DNA from: Mya arenaria
Taxonomy: Eukaryota; Mollusca; Bivalvia; Myida; Myidae
Reading direction: 5' to 3'
Assembly (NCBI RefSeq): GCF_026914265.1
Contig: NC_069124.1
Location: forward strand, 5,351,213 to 5,415,212
Length of the DNA stretch: 64,000 bases
Position 1 is the first letter of the stretch. Each line of letters starts with the position of its first letter. The notes below the pieces were generated by a model. That model saw only the letters and a program-made list of their open reading frames with translations. It had not been told where the DNA came from and searched no databases. Shown piece after piece: positions 11,666-25,907 of this stretch. The position numbers and the translations under genes are program-made.

Positions 11666-14600
11666 ATGGAAACTTCTAAGGAATTACCACCACATTTGGT
11701 AAACAGCATTCGAGGACTTCATACAAATGACGAGACTTCTTCTGAGTCGGAACAGGAAACGGAACCCAATACCTGGTCACATGACACCCCAAGGTCGGTT
11801 TCCAGTGATGACTCGTCGGCGTTAACCTCGCCACGTGCGAACCTTCTATGGGACCACGCGTTCGATGTTTCCGAGGCAGAGCCCGCGACATGCAAGTCTC
11901 CACAGGAGCGTGAACACGAATGGAGACGGTTCTACAATAAAACTGATGATGATAAATTGATAGCTGATAAACATCAGAAACTACATGAACTATCGAAGAA
12001 GACTGACGAAAAAAGTGAAAACGTCAGTGAGTCAACACAAAGATCCGAAAACAAGGCACCAATGAGTGGACTTCCAGATCTCATTGCGTCTACATCAACC
12101 ACGGTCGATCAAGCGCAAAGAGGCCATGATTGGTCACCGGCTCCGGATGCTTCCCCGCCGCCACTTCCGCACACTGCGCCACCAGAAATTGGAATAGTTG
12201 ATTTTCAGGCTGGCAGTCCGCCCCCACTCCCGTGCACAAGTCCTCCACATTTATCCCTTAGCTGGCCCTTGACTGGTAAACATGTCACACAAGCGCAGAT
12301 AGACGAAGGAATTAAGAGAGTAGACGCAATGTTACAGAACAGTGATAAGATCCTTCACACATTCGAACAGACTGACAATAAAGACCGAGATCAGAAGTTT
12401 GAGTCCCAAGCCAGCGATCATTGCATATACGACGATGCCAGCAGTAGCGCCGGTGATGAAGACTATGATCCATACTTGGGCGACTCAAACAATGATTATG
12501 ACGGAGTCTACAACGTACAGACCAATACTGTCATGGAAACTAATAAAGATGAGACGTATGCCGGTTCAGATGAGGAGTTTGACAAGATATTGCAGCAGTT
12601 AGACCAAGCAGAAGATCTTGAGTCTGAATTTGATGCCATCCTGAGAGCTTTGAACGCAGAAAGAGAACCACAGGAAACGTATGTACAACGATTTGCGGAA
12701 CGTCGTGACAGGTATGGCTTTATTTTGTCACCAGTCATGGAAGCCTCTTCGCCCTCACCGTCTTTGCTGTCTGGCTACAGTGGCGTGTCATGTGCGTCAC
12801 CAGATCGATTTGACACATTCAGAATGTCTCCAGCCATTGGCGCTAAACCGGAACTAGATTTAGCAAGTTTACGTGTTAAATCCCCAGATCTGAATAGCAG
12901 GCACCTCGCTTCCCCGCAAGGACGGGACGACCATGACTATACTGTGCCAATATTCCAAGCGAGGAGAGCGATAGTTATCCCAGAGGTTGGCTATGGGTGG
13001 GATAGTGGGGACGACCTTCTAAGCCCAACCGTGAGTTGTGAGTGGGACAAGGATGAACATGGTGGACTGAACACACCTCCTGTCTCTACAAGCGGCATCA
13101 ATTTCACTCAGTTTGGAACACGCATTGGAGGTGGATGGAGACAAACTGATGTGGCGATTCATGAAGAGAATGAAGATCAATCCGATGACACTGTTGAAGC
13201 AAACAGTGATTCCGATACAGACACAACAATTGAAAGTGATCCGGACAGGAACTCTAAACTAAACAGTTCACATAACTCAGTATTTTTGACAGATCTTGAA
13301 AATACAATTGGAGAAACAAGGCTGACGCCACGCACCAATGAAGACGAAATCAACCACAACTCAGCTGACGAGCTATTGGAATTAGAGGAGGAGATTGACA
13401 AAATCACTCATGAACTATCCCAAATAAACAGAAGAAACGAATCATTATTTGATGACAGTTATGATGACTTAGAGGCCTCAAAACAGGTTGAAACTAGCGA
13501 CACAAATATTAGTGTTGTTTCTCTTGAAAGCAGCTTAAATGATAGTTATAAAGGTTTCAGTGCAGAACTGTACAAAATACACCATCAAGCGGATCGGACC
13601 GAAATCACTGGAGAAACAATGTTCCGTAGTCCAGTAGTAAGATTGGACTCAAAGCAAACACTGACGACCTCAGATGATGATGAAAGTCATTCGACAGAAA
13701 GCAATGAAGACGCTGAAGATGAATACAGCGAATCAGATGATGAAAACGTTGATTTTGAGGAATTCAAAACCAAACCGGTGCCGAAACCGCCAATATTACC
13801 TTTTACAGAACAGAATGAAGACTCGAAAGTTTTAGAGGTCTTGTCACCAAGATCAGCTATTATTCTATCGGGCGGCATGTTTCCCCATGAGACAGAGTCG
13901 TCTTCTTATACTTCTAGCACCGATGATGAAGAATATGAAAGAACTGACAGGCAACTTACAGTCAAACAATATACATCAGGTGACTCTGATACAAGTGCTA
14001 AAGATACACTGACTACGGGCCAAGATGTCATTAATAAAGAATCAGATACTGGAAATAAGAATGAATCTCAAGTAAAGGTTTCATTTAGACAAATGTACGA
14101 ACTTAAGTCACCTCCCCAGAATCAATCTGAAACAGTATCGAGTCCATCCAAGTCGATAACAATACACAGTCCGATGGATTATTATTTGCTTGAAGATACT
14201 AAAATAGACACTGCTCGCAAAACTGAACTTAGACAATCACCAAGAATATTTGGCAGATACTATGCAGAAATGGACAAAGATATTGTCAATGAAGTCAGAT
14301 CTCCTCGTGAAAAAGAAAATGCAATAAATTTCGAAAATAATGAGATAAATAATACAAAACCTGAGGTTGATTATCTAAAGAAGCGCCAGCAATTAGAAGA
14401 CTCTTTTACTGATGTAGTCCTAACAAAGAAAGAACAATTACCCTTCATGACTCCTCCTGATAAACAAGCCAAATCAAAGGAAAGTCAGCCATCTGCCGTA
14501 AAAATTAAAATCGGACATTTACACAGATCAAGTTCAGCACGGTCAAAGGTGAAACGTGGATATGTTCACGAACTGTCCGAAATATTTGATCAAAAGAAAG

Positions 14601-17600
14601 ACCACACAGAGAAACATGTAGTTGTTAAAAAGGAAAACATTAAACAAGAACAGGCTATTATCCGTAAGTCACCAGAGAAACTCACAGCAAATGAGAACAT
14701 TATAATAACCCAGGAGGATTCTCCAGCTGAACTATTTACGATGCAAGAGTTTAATTCGAGTCAAGGTTTTGAAGTTACACCACTTACAAAAGTTGAAACT
14801 TTTCATGAGCAGAATGTGACATTAAATGAAGTTCATAAACACGAACATGTAAAATATAGGAATACAGACGATACTCACGATGATAATTTTCATGATAATG
14901 TGCACAGCAACAGCGACCTAGAGGACACAATTGAAGCGCAGATGAAATTGTATGAAGACCACTTGAAAACAGCTGACACAAGTGGGGACGAAGCCAATGA
15001 CAATGATTATTTAAATGCAACAGAACCCTTTGAACCTCATGTAGGGCTATGTAGTTTGGATATGCCTTTACAATTCACGCAAACATATGCACTCAATCTT
15101 GCCGCAGCAAACATTTCTGAAGGCTCTGCCATTGAAGTAGCAAAACAGGAAAGAGTAAAAGAAGATAGAAGATATATGGAACAGGCTATAGATGACGAAG
15201 AAATTCCAGAGATCATCGATGGTGATTCATCTGACTTGAGTTCTGACGAAGAATATCATAATGAATACCACCTCACTGGAAATATTATACACCCAGAGAG
15301 AGATGGCTTTTCTTCAGTTTCTAGTACTGGTAAAATACACACACGTAATGATAACAACAAAGCTATCTATAACGTTGGCATTACACAACAAAAGACTGGC
15401 GACAGTCAGGAGATTTTTAAACGCATAGATCAATTGTCAGGAAGTTTAAAGCATGGTGCTACTAAGAGGTTAAATACGGAAAGGCCACTTAAAGGAAAAG
15501 ATGTTATGTCACCCGTTATGTGGCGATTTCCGATGTCAAAACATGATAGTACGAACAAAGATTCAAACTATAGCGGATCAACTAAAGGAGTTTTGTTTGA
15601 TATAATTTCGCGAATAGATGATAGATTTCGTAACACGGCCATTGACAAAAGTCCGAGCAAACAGCAAGACAACAGAACACCTGACAAACAAAATAATGAC
15701 GAGAGAAAAGATGGAGCTTTTGTAGAAAGATCAATTAAAGGTTTCGACAGTGAAGGATTGGATACGAACTATCGGCAGTCACTAAATTGTAAAAGCACAC
15801 ACCCAACAGAAGTCACAGGGTTTGAAATAAGATATCCAGCGTCGATCAGTCGTCGACTCTACGGTCCATACTGTCGCCTGCGAGGCATAGACCCGTTGGG
15901 GACGAGCGATAGCGATGATGACAGTACAAGCGGGACAACTCCACAAGCCTTGTCAAAATTTAGTGAAGGAGACAACTGGCGCGGACCGTATTATTTATTT
16001 CAGCGACATGAGCAGAATAATAATGAGGATGACAGTCTATTGAGTAATTACCGACCCACGAGACGTGAAAGTGAATTTTCAAACGAAAACCACTCGGGGA
16101 TTACAGATTATAAATATTTAGATAGAAATTATTCTGTCTGCAGCTCGCCAAGATCTGTCACAGTGGAAAGTGATAAACACTTCATAAGAAGTTTATCCCC
16201 CACTGTTACTAATACCGAAGACGATGGTTTCTCCCTTGTAAGTTACGATGTTAAAACTCCACTTTCACCGCTGGCTTACCAACAGCGTATCAACAACGGG
16301 TCAAATACGATTACCGATTTGAAAATAAATGAAGCACAGCACGACACTGGTGAAGAAAATAATACCTTAACAAATGCAAAACGTAACTCTCATATCAAAC
16401 ATAAATTACTGTGTACCGGTGCGCAAAGTGGTAAACACGAAAGCTACTCGTTTGAGTCTACATCAAATTTTGAAACAAATTTTCAATCTAGCAGAGTGGG
16501 CGACAGTGATAACACAAATGCAAGTTGCACATATGATTTAGGCGGTGAAAATAATGAGGGTTATAGTGGTTATTCACAGATGGACAATAAAGGTGAGATG
16601 AAAAATGATCTTCATCAACGTGCTTTTGGTGTTCACATGCCTGCCGAAACGACATCAAGAGAAATTGCAAGTCAACGGTCGGCCATGAGTGATGGGAAAC
16701 TGTCAAAGACAGGTAGACCGGTGAATTTACATGGATTTAATAACATTCCTTCACTGGAGAAAACACAAGATGCTGAGAACGCGCAGATGTCCTCGGGCGG
16801 ACATTTAAGTAACGAATCTACATGCAGCAAGAACGATAACGAATCGCCGTCGGCGTCGGCGCGCACACACACTTTAGTAGTGGTCCAAACTCCGGGATAT
16901 CAACAAGTCCTAGAAGATGAGAAAGGAAAATTAAAAGTATGGCCGTATTCGGATATTGACAATCCGGATAAAGTACCGGTCACTCTACATAAAGCTAAAA
17001 GAGGTATTCATTTATCTGTCAGTAAAGGGATGAGTGAGAAAAAGTCGAGGATGACTGTATTTCAAAGTGCGGAACATAGTGCTGAGAAACCAGAAGGCAG
17101 GATGGTGAACAAATATAAAACAAGCTCGGTGCTTTCTGGCGACGGCAGCATGGGCGGGATAATGAAAACGCACGGGGAATCCGTGCAGTCAGTCCTTCTG
17201 CAAGATGCGAACGGCAACGCCTTGTCTGAGGAAGAGTTGTCGGCCCTCTTGCCAAAGATTGCTGAAACCATAAGTAAACTGGACTCCACAGAGACGGAAG
17301 AAATTCTGCCAGGAATTACTCAAAATATCACAAAACTTAAAAACGGTGGTAATCTAGTCATTACTACAATGACAAGGCGTGTTGATGAAGAAGAAACTTC
17401 TTCTGGTCACGGCTCGCCGGTGCCTGACCATCCCGTTTTGGATGTGGACGATTTGGAAAAAAGTAAACTTTATTTAGTACAAGATTCGAAAGGTGAGTTC
17501 TATTACGTCGAGGACGTTACAAGTGAATCCCAAGAAAGTGCTTATTTCAGTAACTCTCGCAACACTTCCGAGAGCGTAAGTGAGAGTGAGGGTAGTCCAA

Positions 17601-20600
17601 TATTTGATCGTATTTCGAAGGTACAGCCTTTAGGCGGAAGTGGGATCGAAGAGTCGACGGCTGCAGAGATTCTGAGCGCCATGTACGGCGGAAGTGGCCT
17701 CCAGGAACTAGAAGAAAATGAGGAAGAGTGGTCGGATCGCACGTATGAATACGACTTCCCTCGAAACGGCAGGGGGTATAGCAAGGACCGGTTTGTTACC
17801 CCGTACATGGTAGAAGAACCAAACACCTTACCTAGAATTAATGAATCGACGAATGAGAAATACGAGTCCTCTTACCGGAATTCCGGTGGGGAGGCCTTTG
17901 TTTATGGCGGCGGTCTCGCACAGAGTTACAGTCAGATGACGCACGGTGTTGTTCCTGTGGACGACACCAGCAGCCTTCAATCCGCGAACGTTCAAAACAC
18001 GGTTTCCGGCGGGAAAACTATCGAGCGGTATACATTTGAATCTGAGACGACCGAGTTTCCACCAGCGGTTCCGGTCAGCCTACCGCCACAGCTCCCACCC
18101 GCACTCGACTACGCGGACAACCAGTTTTCAATGATGAAAGTTGATATGGCTCCTAAAATGCAGGAGGAACGCATTCCAATTAAATACAAGCCTCTCAGTG
18201 AATCAGAACCGGAAAGGCCTATATATAAGACGGTCGCCACAATTCAAACAAAGGTGAAGGAGCCGCCTCCGCCAAAGAAAGAACACAAAGAACATATAGA
18301 AAGAAAGAAATACAAAATTGTATCTTCTAAAGCCACTGAGGAGCAAGAATCACATATGAGATTTGATGATTTTGACTATAACTTTCATACAGAAAATGTG
18401 GAATACAAAGTATCACCAAGTAAGGCACAGACGCAATATTTCGTTCGCAATACAACCAATACAGAGCCTACAAACAGATCTGTTTTTAGAACTGAAAAGA
18501 AATTCGAGATTGGTAGAAATTCAGACCAAAAGTTTAAATCGGAAATACACGTGCGACCACAGCCGGAAGCCGTAGAAGAGAGCAGCTATACGTACGACGA
18601 AATGCGCTCCAGAATGGAACAGGAGCGGAGTGACTCGAGCATGCACGTCGTGCGAGGAAGCTACTTGATTAAAAACACTCTCGACGAAGACGACGGAGCC
18701 TTGGATGACAATATCAACATGTTTGACGGCCGCTTTGAACTTTGCAAAGACAACCCATTGTACAAGAGTGACGAGGATCTCCGGATGGACCGGAAGTCGA
18801 GCGATCTCGAGCGCGCGCAAGAACGTTTTAACCGAAAACTCACTCAGGACCTTACGTTCGAAACGGTGGACAGGTTCATGAAGAAGAAAAATAGTGAGTA
18901 AAGTCTTTATTTCTTCTTCATTTAAAACATCTCAATCTCAATCTCAAGTCATTTTACCACATAAAACATCTCAATCTCAATCTCAACTCATTTTACCACA
19001 TAAAACATCTCAATCTCAACTCATTTTATCACATAAAACATCTCAATTTCAACTCATTTTACCACATAAAACATCTCAATCTCAATCTCAATCTCAACTC
19101 ATTTTACCACATAAAACATCTCAATCTCAACTCATTTTACCACATAAAACATCTCAATCTCAATCTCAACTCATTTTACCACATAAAACATCTCAATCTC
19201 AATCTCAACTCATTTTACCACATAAAACATCTCAATTTCAACTCATTTTACCACATAAAACATCTCAATCTCAATCTCAACTCATTTTACCACATAAAAC
19301 ATCTCAATCTCAATCTCAACTCATTTTACCACATAAAACATCTCAATTTCAACTCATTTTACCACATAAAACATCTCAATCTCAATCTCAACTCATTTTA
19401 CCACATAAAACATCTCAATCTCAACTCATTTTACCACATAAAACATCTCAATCTCAACTCATTTTACCACATAAAACATCTCAATCTCAATCTCAACTCA
19501 TTTTACCACATAAAACATCTCAATCTCAACTCATTTTACCACATAAAACATCTCAATCTCAATCTCAACTCATTTTACCACATAAAACCATAGCGTTGTT
19601 CAAATATTGCATGTTTTTATACTTTTTGAAAACGTATTATCTCATCGAATGTGTTATTGAAATAGTTTGACATTATTTCAAAGAAAACTTATTCTAGAGT
19701 ATTAATATACTTTTAAATTAGTAATTGTCAAAAGGCCATAAATTGTACTCATTACAAGAACATTTTTGGCTGTATAATATTTTTCCATTGGAATCTAGAC
19801 CAAAGATTTAATCAACATATTCAATGATAGAATGCGGTTAAAAAAATGTGTAAAAACATTTTATTTCAATAAATGTTGATATCATAAAACATTTATGGTA
19901 AAATGAGATGAGATTGAGTGTGAGATGTAACGTATTTTCGTGATGTTGGGGCATATTTTTTGTCAGATAGAACCTATACATGACGGTGTAATCCCTTCCC
20001 TATCAAAATATGTTTCATTCGTAATATAATGGCAGGTGGTCCATTAAATACTTATTAAGTAAAGGTTAATCATATTTAAAAAAAAGGGTTAAGATTCGTG
20101 TCTATTTAATATCTTTTTCCCGTAGCTTGCAATAATAAATGGTGTTTAAGCATAAATATCTCAGTTGAGGCCAAAAAATCTATTCATTACTTCGAATTAT
20201 ATACGTGGTCATTTAAGACACATTAATTCTACTCACAAAATACAATTACAATATACTAATTTATATTATATTGGGTTTCCACAAAGAACATCACCTATTC
20301 AAGGGTCTAGTAACTTCTGAGCAATGCATTGTCTAAATGGTCGTCAGTTTGAAGCATTCCTTTGTATCAATCTTTTTTTGATGTAAAAACTTAAAAATGA
20401 AACTATTTTGTTAAAAGTGCAGCATTCTATGTTCACGAGTGGAACGCAATTTATTAAAGTTACTGCAACCTTGTTACATTTGATTGCCAAATTTACTTAT
20501 GAATAGGTTTCTGTATTCTATGAATGACTAGTTTGTATTAACTCATTCAATCGAAAACATTTTAATGCTAAAAATTTGAATAAATGCACTATCGAATTCA

Positions 20601-23600
20601 TTACATATAATCGCCTATACAGTTGAAAATCATAAAACTAACATTCCTATTTTTATTGAGGCCATAAAGCTTAAACATAATCGTGCACTTATTAAGGAAA
20701 AGGCGCAATTGATTTAACTTTAATCCTTAAGTCCTGATTTTCCTAATCTGTATTTTAATTATTTGACTTTTTACACGCAGTTATGTCAGAATTCTTTAAC
20801 CCAGAGTCAAGATGTTTTAATCTATTATAGTTTCCTTTTCATACTTTACTTTAATACAAAATCAATTCAGTAACAGTCAATTGTAGTCCATTTTCGAAGT
20901 TAATTGAGCGTAGACCAAAACACCTTCATTGCATCAAGAGGCCTTAATAAGATGAAAATGCTGCATTCGATCAAGCCCAACAAAGCTTTAAAATGATGCA
21001 TTCATTACCATTTTATGAGTGAATATAGCTTAAAACTTCAATATCTAGGTGTAGGCGTCTTTTAAGTCAAGTTTATATCTGCACCAAGGAGAGGAACAAA
21101 TAATTGAAAAGGAAAAAACACACAACTTTAGTTAAACATCATTTATTTTGAGATAGCTCTTTAGGCCAACTGGTGGGGTCGACATGAAATTGTTTAATGT
21201 CATTAGGATGGGTGACTACCTTCTTTCTGACAGTATGTTTTGTGACACATAGTAAAGAACAGCTGAGTGTTTTACATACTTCATAGGCCAAGCAAGCTTT
21301 CTTTCATATCAATAGTACTTTATAACTTAATGCAAAAACAAGTAAAAATATTCACAATAAACATGCCCTATTCACATAAATAAGCTGGGGTTTTTTGACG
21401 TGAAAAATATATTTAAAGAAATGCTTTTTTTCACTTTTTTACATATCATTTTTTAATAAAACTTTTGAAAAACTTATGATAACATAAATGGAGAATATTT
21501 GGAACATCTACAATGTTACTATTACAAAAATGTTATGAACGAATCAAAAACTGCAACTGCTTCCGAAACCGAACCAACCAAAGTAGTTTGAGGACAGGCG
21601 AGCGATTTAGGGCAATAATTGTACTCTTGGAAAAAATCGCTTTTATATACCCTGACTTATAAATCAGAATTAATGACAAAGCATGCAATTTAATTGGTCT
21701 CAACTCCCAAACTCTTGACATTGTACGAGTCTACAAAGTCCGATGACGCCATGTTGTATCCCAGACTGTGCTTGTAGCCAAGTCAGAATATAACGACTTT
21801 TAATCGGAAATGACGTCAGAAATTTGAACAGTATATTCGTATGAAGTCAGCGTAATATGTGACGTAATTTGGCGGAATTTTATAGATAAATGTGGAAGAA
21901 AAGCATGTTGTAAGAGATACATAAAACGTTTGTAAACGTACATTGTAGACGGTGCGCCGACCGTGTGTACCTGTTATTTTAGAACCCGTAATTTTTCAAT
22001 ACTCATTTATTTTACAGACCTAAAGTTCATACTGTCTATGCAGAATACTTTGAAGAAGATATTCATGAGTTTTAAAATGTTTTGAACGAAAAATATAGAA
22101 AATATGTAAGAAGTCCACGTAATTCTGGATCACCCCTCGTAATATGAACAGTTTCAGGTGATTTTGGGCTTAACCAAGTTGCATGTTTTGCTAGTGGTTA
22201 TGCATTGAGGTGTTATATTAAATAGGATTTTACTGTTTTCACATTATGCCCTAAATCGCCCACCTAACCTCAAACCACTCTTGATTCAAATACGAATGTG
22301 TAACAATAATGAATTTATGAGTGTAACCATATATTTATGGCGCAATTTACATTTTGGAACCTTTCGTACACGGAATGGGCGAGCGATGCGCATCCGACGA
22401 TGTATGGATACATAATGGTGTACGATGTGTTCAAATTCATGGGCGTAACCATATATTATCGGTGTCCCAAATAAAACATGGTACACCAAAAGTCATTTGG
22501 AAAATGAATGAATGGAGAATAATGGAATTTTTAGCCGTGGTTATTCCTTCATTGGCTCACATGAATCGACCAACCTTCATACACGTTAAGGACCAGAAAC
22601 ATATTAAAGTGAGACGCAATGGGGGCCTAATTAATGTTACAACTACAACGGTTGATGAATGATTATTCAAAATTTTAGCTGCACAGATAATGCAGTATGA
22701 CAAGTTACCTGTCTACACCACATATTACAGGAATGCTTGTCAGGGCGTGCGATGTGAACATTAAAGTGTACGGTCATGTTAACACTGAATGAACAAGACA
22801 TTTCAAACTGCAGCCCATAAACCCCATCTGCAAACAACACACTACAGCTTATCATTTACGGATTTGGGAACATTTTAACTGGAAAGGCCATCTACCCGTT
22901 AATTTAAACATTTTAAAGGTCAACTAGGTCATTAAGCACATTGACAAGTACTTATTTGCCTACAAAAATGAATGTAGTACATTACTATTTTGTGTAAAAA
23001 CAAATCTTTAGTTAACAGTTCAAGCGCATATATCAAGTCTGCATCTTTATACCGACGGCAAATTATTGAACCTGGTGAGCTGGTGACTGTTTCAATTTAA
23101 CATTTGCCATGTACTAGAACCGGTGCCAATATAGCGTGCAAAAACTGATCAGGCAAACAACAAGTCAGAGTCGTCGCCTTATTTACATTGAAATACCTGC
23201 TTTCAAGATACAACATTTAGTCAGATTTTGACACGTAACCTGTGGCATTTTGAACTATTATAGTTTAACATACATAACGATACGTGGATCATTGTCATCA
23301 TCGTGCATGATTATCGTTCAAGAACTACTTAACCATTTCAACACAGTTATTATTTAAACTAAATGCTTGAACGTTTCGACAGCATCATATAATTATTGCG
23401 CCGTAGGTTAAGTGCTATGAACTGTTGACGGTTCGAAACCCTGCAGAGTAATGATCTGTTGTTGGGTTTTGGAGGGGAATGTCTGCTGTAGGCCCATTTA
23501 CAGTTACCACTTAAATTTAGCTTTTAATTCTTATAATTGTTTCTTTCAAGCTTTTTTAGGTTTCATTTTTTTATTTAATTTTTTATTACAAAACACTCTA

Positions 23601-25907
23601 CAGTACATAAAATACATAAGCTCATTTGAACTTCGAACATCTTAAGCTGTGTCTGTCTCTTTTGTTGGAATAAGACGCTAGCTTGCCAGTGGCGGTATAA
23701 TCACACTTTGTCTAATGTTATAAAAAACAATCAGCGGAACAAACTCTGCGATTTTGGAGGTGATTTGTTTGGTTGAAGTATCGTTCTGTTTTCAGTTTAA
23801 TGAAAATAACAAACAGCGTGATGTATGGTACATGTTTCGAACACATGACCACAACTATCGACATGTCCGGCTCTCCATCACCAAGGCTTTGTTGCCTCGA
23901 ACAATTAAGGAATTCGTTATAACACTTGAAACAATCCTACTTATCACATGTTATAATGTAATTCACCAAAAAAAATCAAAATCTATCAATACAAAAGTAC
24001 ACTTGCGACCCAATACGTAAACTATGACAATAAATTATGCGATCTTGTGAACTAGTGTCAATCCAGGGGTCGCAGGTTCAATCCCCCGCCTCAGCACTAA
24101 CAAAAATAACACTAAACGTGGGTCCCATGTGCCAGTTCTATACACTGGTAGGTGATAATTTACAACCGTACCAAGGTGTCGGGCACGGAGCCCCATTTAA
24201 CCTGGGCTTTCAGTTGTGTAAGGTTTTATATGTAATTTATCGTTGAGATACAACCAATTAATTTGGTTTAAATTATTCTCTTAACACCTGCACAATATGT
24301 CCATATATTGTGTATATCTCGTTTCCAAATCGGTAAAATTAGTAAATTAGTATATCGGTTCCGTTACTTCCATTTATTCAACACAGTAGATTGTTGGTAG
24401 GCTGAGTGTAGCGCATGTGTACTGTATGTTTAACTTATTTGACTGTCGATATTTTGGTTTGTAGTAACTTTCATCTAGGCAATGTTTGATACTCATGTTA
24501 CTTCAACAATATTTATAGTGAATTGACGCCAGCTCTAGTAGTCATACCTATACGATCAAAGATTTAACAATGTGATGCACATATATGGTTGAATATTTCT
24601 CACACAATCTAATTGCCACAGGAAAAAAAACGTATACGTTAATGAGGCATTCCACAAATACGAATCATAAAGATCTAAATAATACCAGATAAGTTAATAA
24701 AGAACGCGAAAAAGAAGTATTTTTGCGTTATTCATAAATCTTATTTGTAATCGTAATATAAATATATCATATGGATTTTAGGTAAAGAACAGATGATTGC
24801 ACCCATTCTTATGCAGCATGTTTTTTAGATGTAACATGAATATTCAATACCGGCAATTGTGAAGATCGAAGTCCATACCACGGCTATCATTATCCTTACC
24901 ATCGACATCATTGTTCTACTTCTGATCACCCCCTTGGTTGTCGTAATTTGTGGGATACTGATCTTATCACCGAACGTACAACAAAAGTCGTACGATCACG
25001 ATTGTCGATCGAATATTAATCGAGTGTCAGAATTTTCAATTTAAAATAATATACAATGTACTTGTAAATCTGAAATGTCGACTAAGATTTCCACCCAGGT
25101 GTTTTGTTTAAAAAGATGTCGTTACAACCAAGGACAGAGGTTTCGAAAAATTGATCGTACAATTCGACCGTTGATAAGATGTCCCCGATGTGTTCTGGCT
25201 CATTTATCAGTTTTATTAAGCGTTCTTGTAACCGTGGTGCCTAAACTGCTAACATGGATGTGGGCTTATAATTTCTCTTAATATCATAAAACCCCTCAAT
25301 ATTTCTATTTTCAGTCGAGCGCGAGCCTGAGCAACCCCGTCAGAGCCTGACTGAGCTTCTCTTGAGCCGTTTGTCCCGCGTGGACAGAAAGCACATACGG
25401 CAGACTATTGACGTCAAACACGACCACCAGGACATCTACGGGGACCCACGCTTCATGCACGCGGACGGCGAGACGTCATATGGAACCGCCGGCACTAGCA
25501 ATTTCGACACTGTCGGGGAAAAAGTAGATTTAATTCTAAAAGGTGGGAAAGCGTTTATTACCGTGATAGTTACGGCGGAGAGAGTTACTCCAGTGGACAT
25601 TGAGTTTAACGTATGGCGGAAGAACCAAGCGATAGTGACAAGGGTGATTGAGGTGGATCTCCTAGCGACGGAGCAGCGTCGGCGGCTCTATTACAAGGTG
25701 ATGGAGTCGCCGACGGGCCGGTCGCACGGCGCATACTCGTCGACAGGGCAGCACGAGACTGTGCTCGACAGCTACGAGACGTTGGAGCTGTTCACCAAGA
25801 TCCTCGGGGCCGCCGATGGCGAGGGTGACACAGAGACGACAGAGGTGAAGACGCGATACGGACGGACGACCCGCCCTCTCGCACCTGACGTCGATTTACT
25901 TTACTGA
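11666..25907 (+). CDS. Giant, mostly disordered protein of unknown function (about 2606 aa)
   Basis: Not recognised. Exon A (11635-18893) carries 7228 coding bases from the ATG at 11666; exon B is 25315-25907. The donor (AATA then GTGAGT) and acceptor (tattttcag) join in phase with no frame loss, giving 2606 residues. Exon A is rich in S, T, D, E and N, with many S-P and T-P sites, a proline cluster near residue 165 (SPPPLP repeated), and a few ordered-looking islands, for example RTHTLVVVQTPGYQQVLED, LQDANGNALSEEELSALLP and KLYLVQDSKGEFYYVEDV. Exon B encodes a compact, beta-rich, charged domain containing EKVDLILKGGKAFITVIV and ending APDVDLLY. Such a layout suits a cytoskeletal or signalling scaffold that is phosphorylated, but that is inference only. 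If the intron is retained, translation stops after KKKNSE at 18901 and loses the C-terminal domain. Extra small exons inside the 6.4 kb intron cannot be excluded. AATAAA signals are at 26163 and 26887. Confidence 0.75.
18924..19588 (+). repeat. 18-unit minisatellite, all units multiples of three bases
   Basis: Tandem units of 33, 39 and one of 45 bases. They share a core coding LILPHK in one frame and differ by the number of internal TCTCAA hexamers (one to three). I count 18 units, so the whole array stays open in one frame and reads as repeats such as TSQSQSQLILPHK. It starts about 30 bases after the splice donor of the large gene. The repeat frame is not the coding frame of the upstream exon. 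Confidence 0.95.
19892..19928 (-). repeat. Lone inverted copy of the minisatellite unit
   Basis: The sequence ggtaaaatgagatgagattg and its flanks match the reverse complement of the minisatellite core about 300 bases after the array ends. Array and inverted copy could pair in the pre-mRNA. Confidence 0.7.
24030..24245 (+). mobile_element. Truncated tRNA-derived SINE
   Basis: Contains a tRNA-like T-arm with a B box (ggttcaatccc) at about 24076-24086 and the paired ends ccgcctcagcac, followed by a non-tRNA body. The A-box half is poorly kept, so the 5' end looks truncated or decayed. The family name is not known to me. Confidence 0.55.

Larger units (their letters stand above)
18894..25314 (+). 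other. 6.4 kb intron of the large gene
   Basis: Begins with the minisatellite at 18924-19588, carries a single inverted degenerate copy of that unit at 19892-19928, and a truncated tRNA-derived SINE at 24030-24245. Elsewhere it is AT-rich with no convincing exon. Short open frames at 22354-22662, 24859-25044 and 25075-25281 lack splice and homology support. Confidence 0.6.

Noticed and set aside
18894-19670. Open frame of 258 codons after the large exon
   Set aside because: It is the minisatellite read in one frame. It starts with GTG at the splice donor, is out of frame with the exon, and has no separate gene signals.
22354-22662. 102-codon open frame
   Set aside because: It starts with TTG, shows no homology that I recognise, and lies in an intron overlapping an equally open antisense frame.
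24859-25281. Small membrane-like frames just before the last exon of the large gene
   Set aside because: One starts with GTG, neither has a donor that joins in phase to 25315, and composition alone explains the hydrophobic run.
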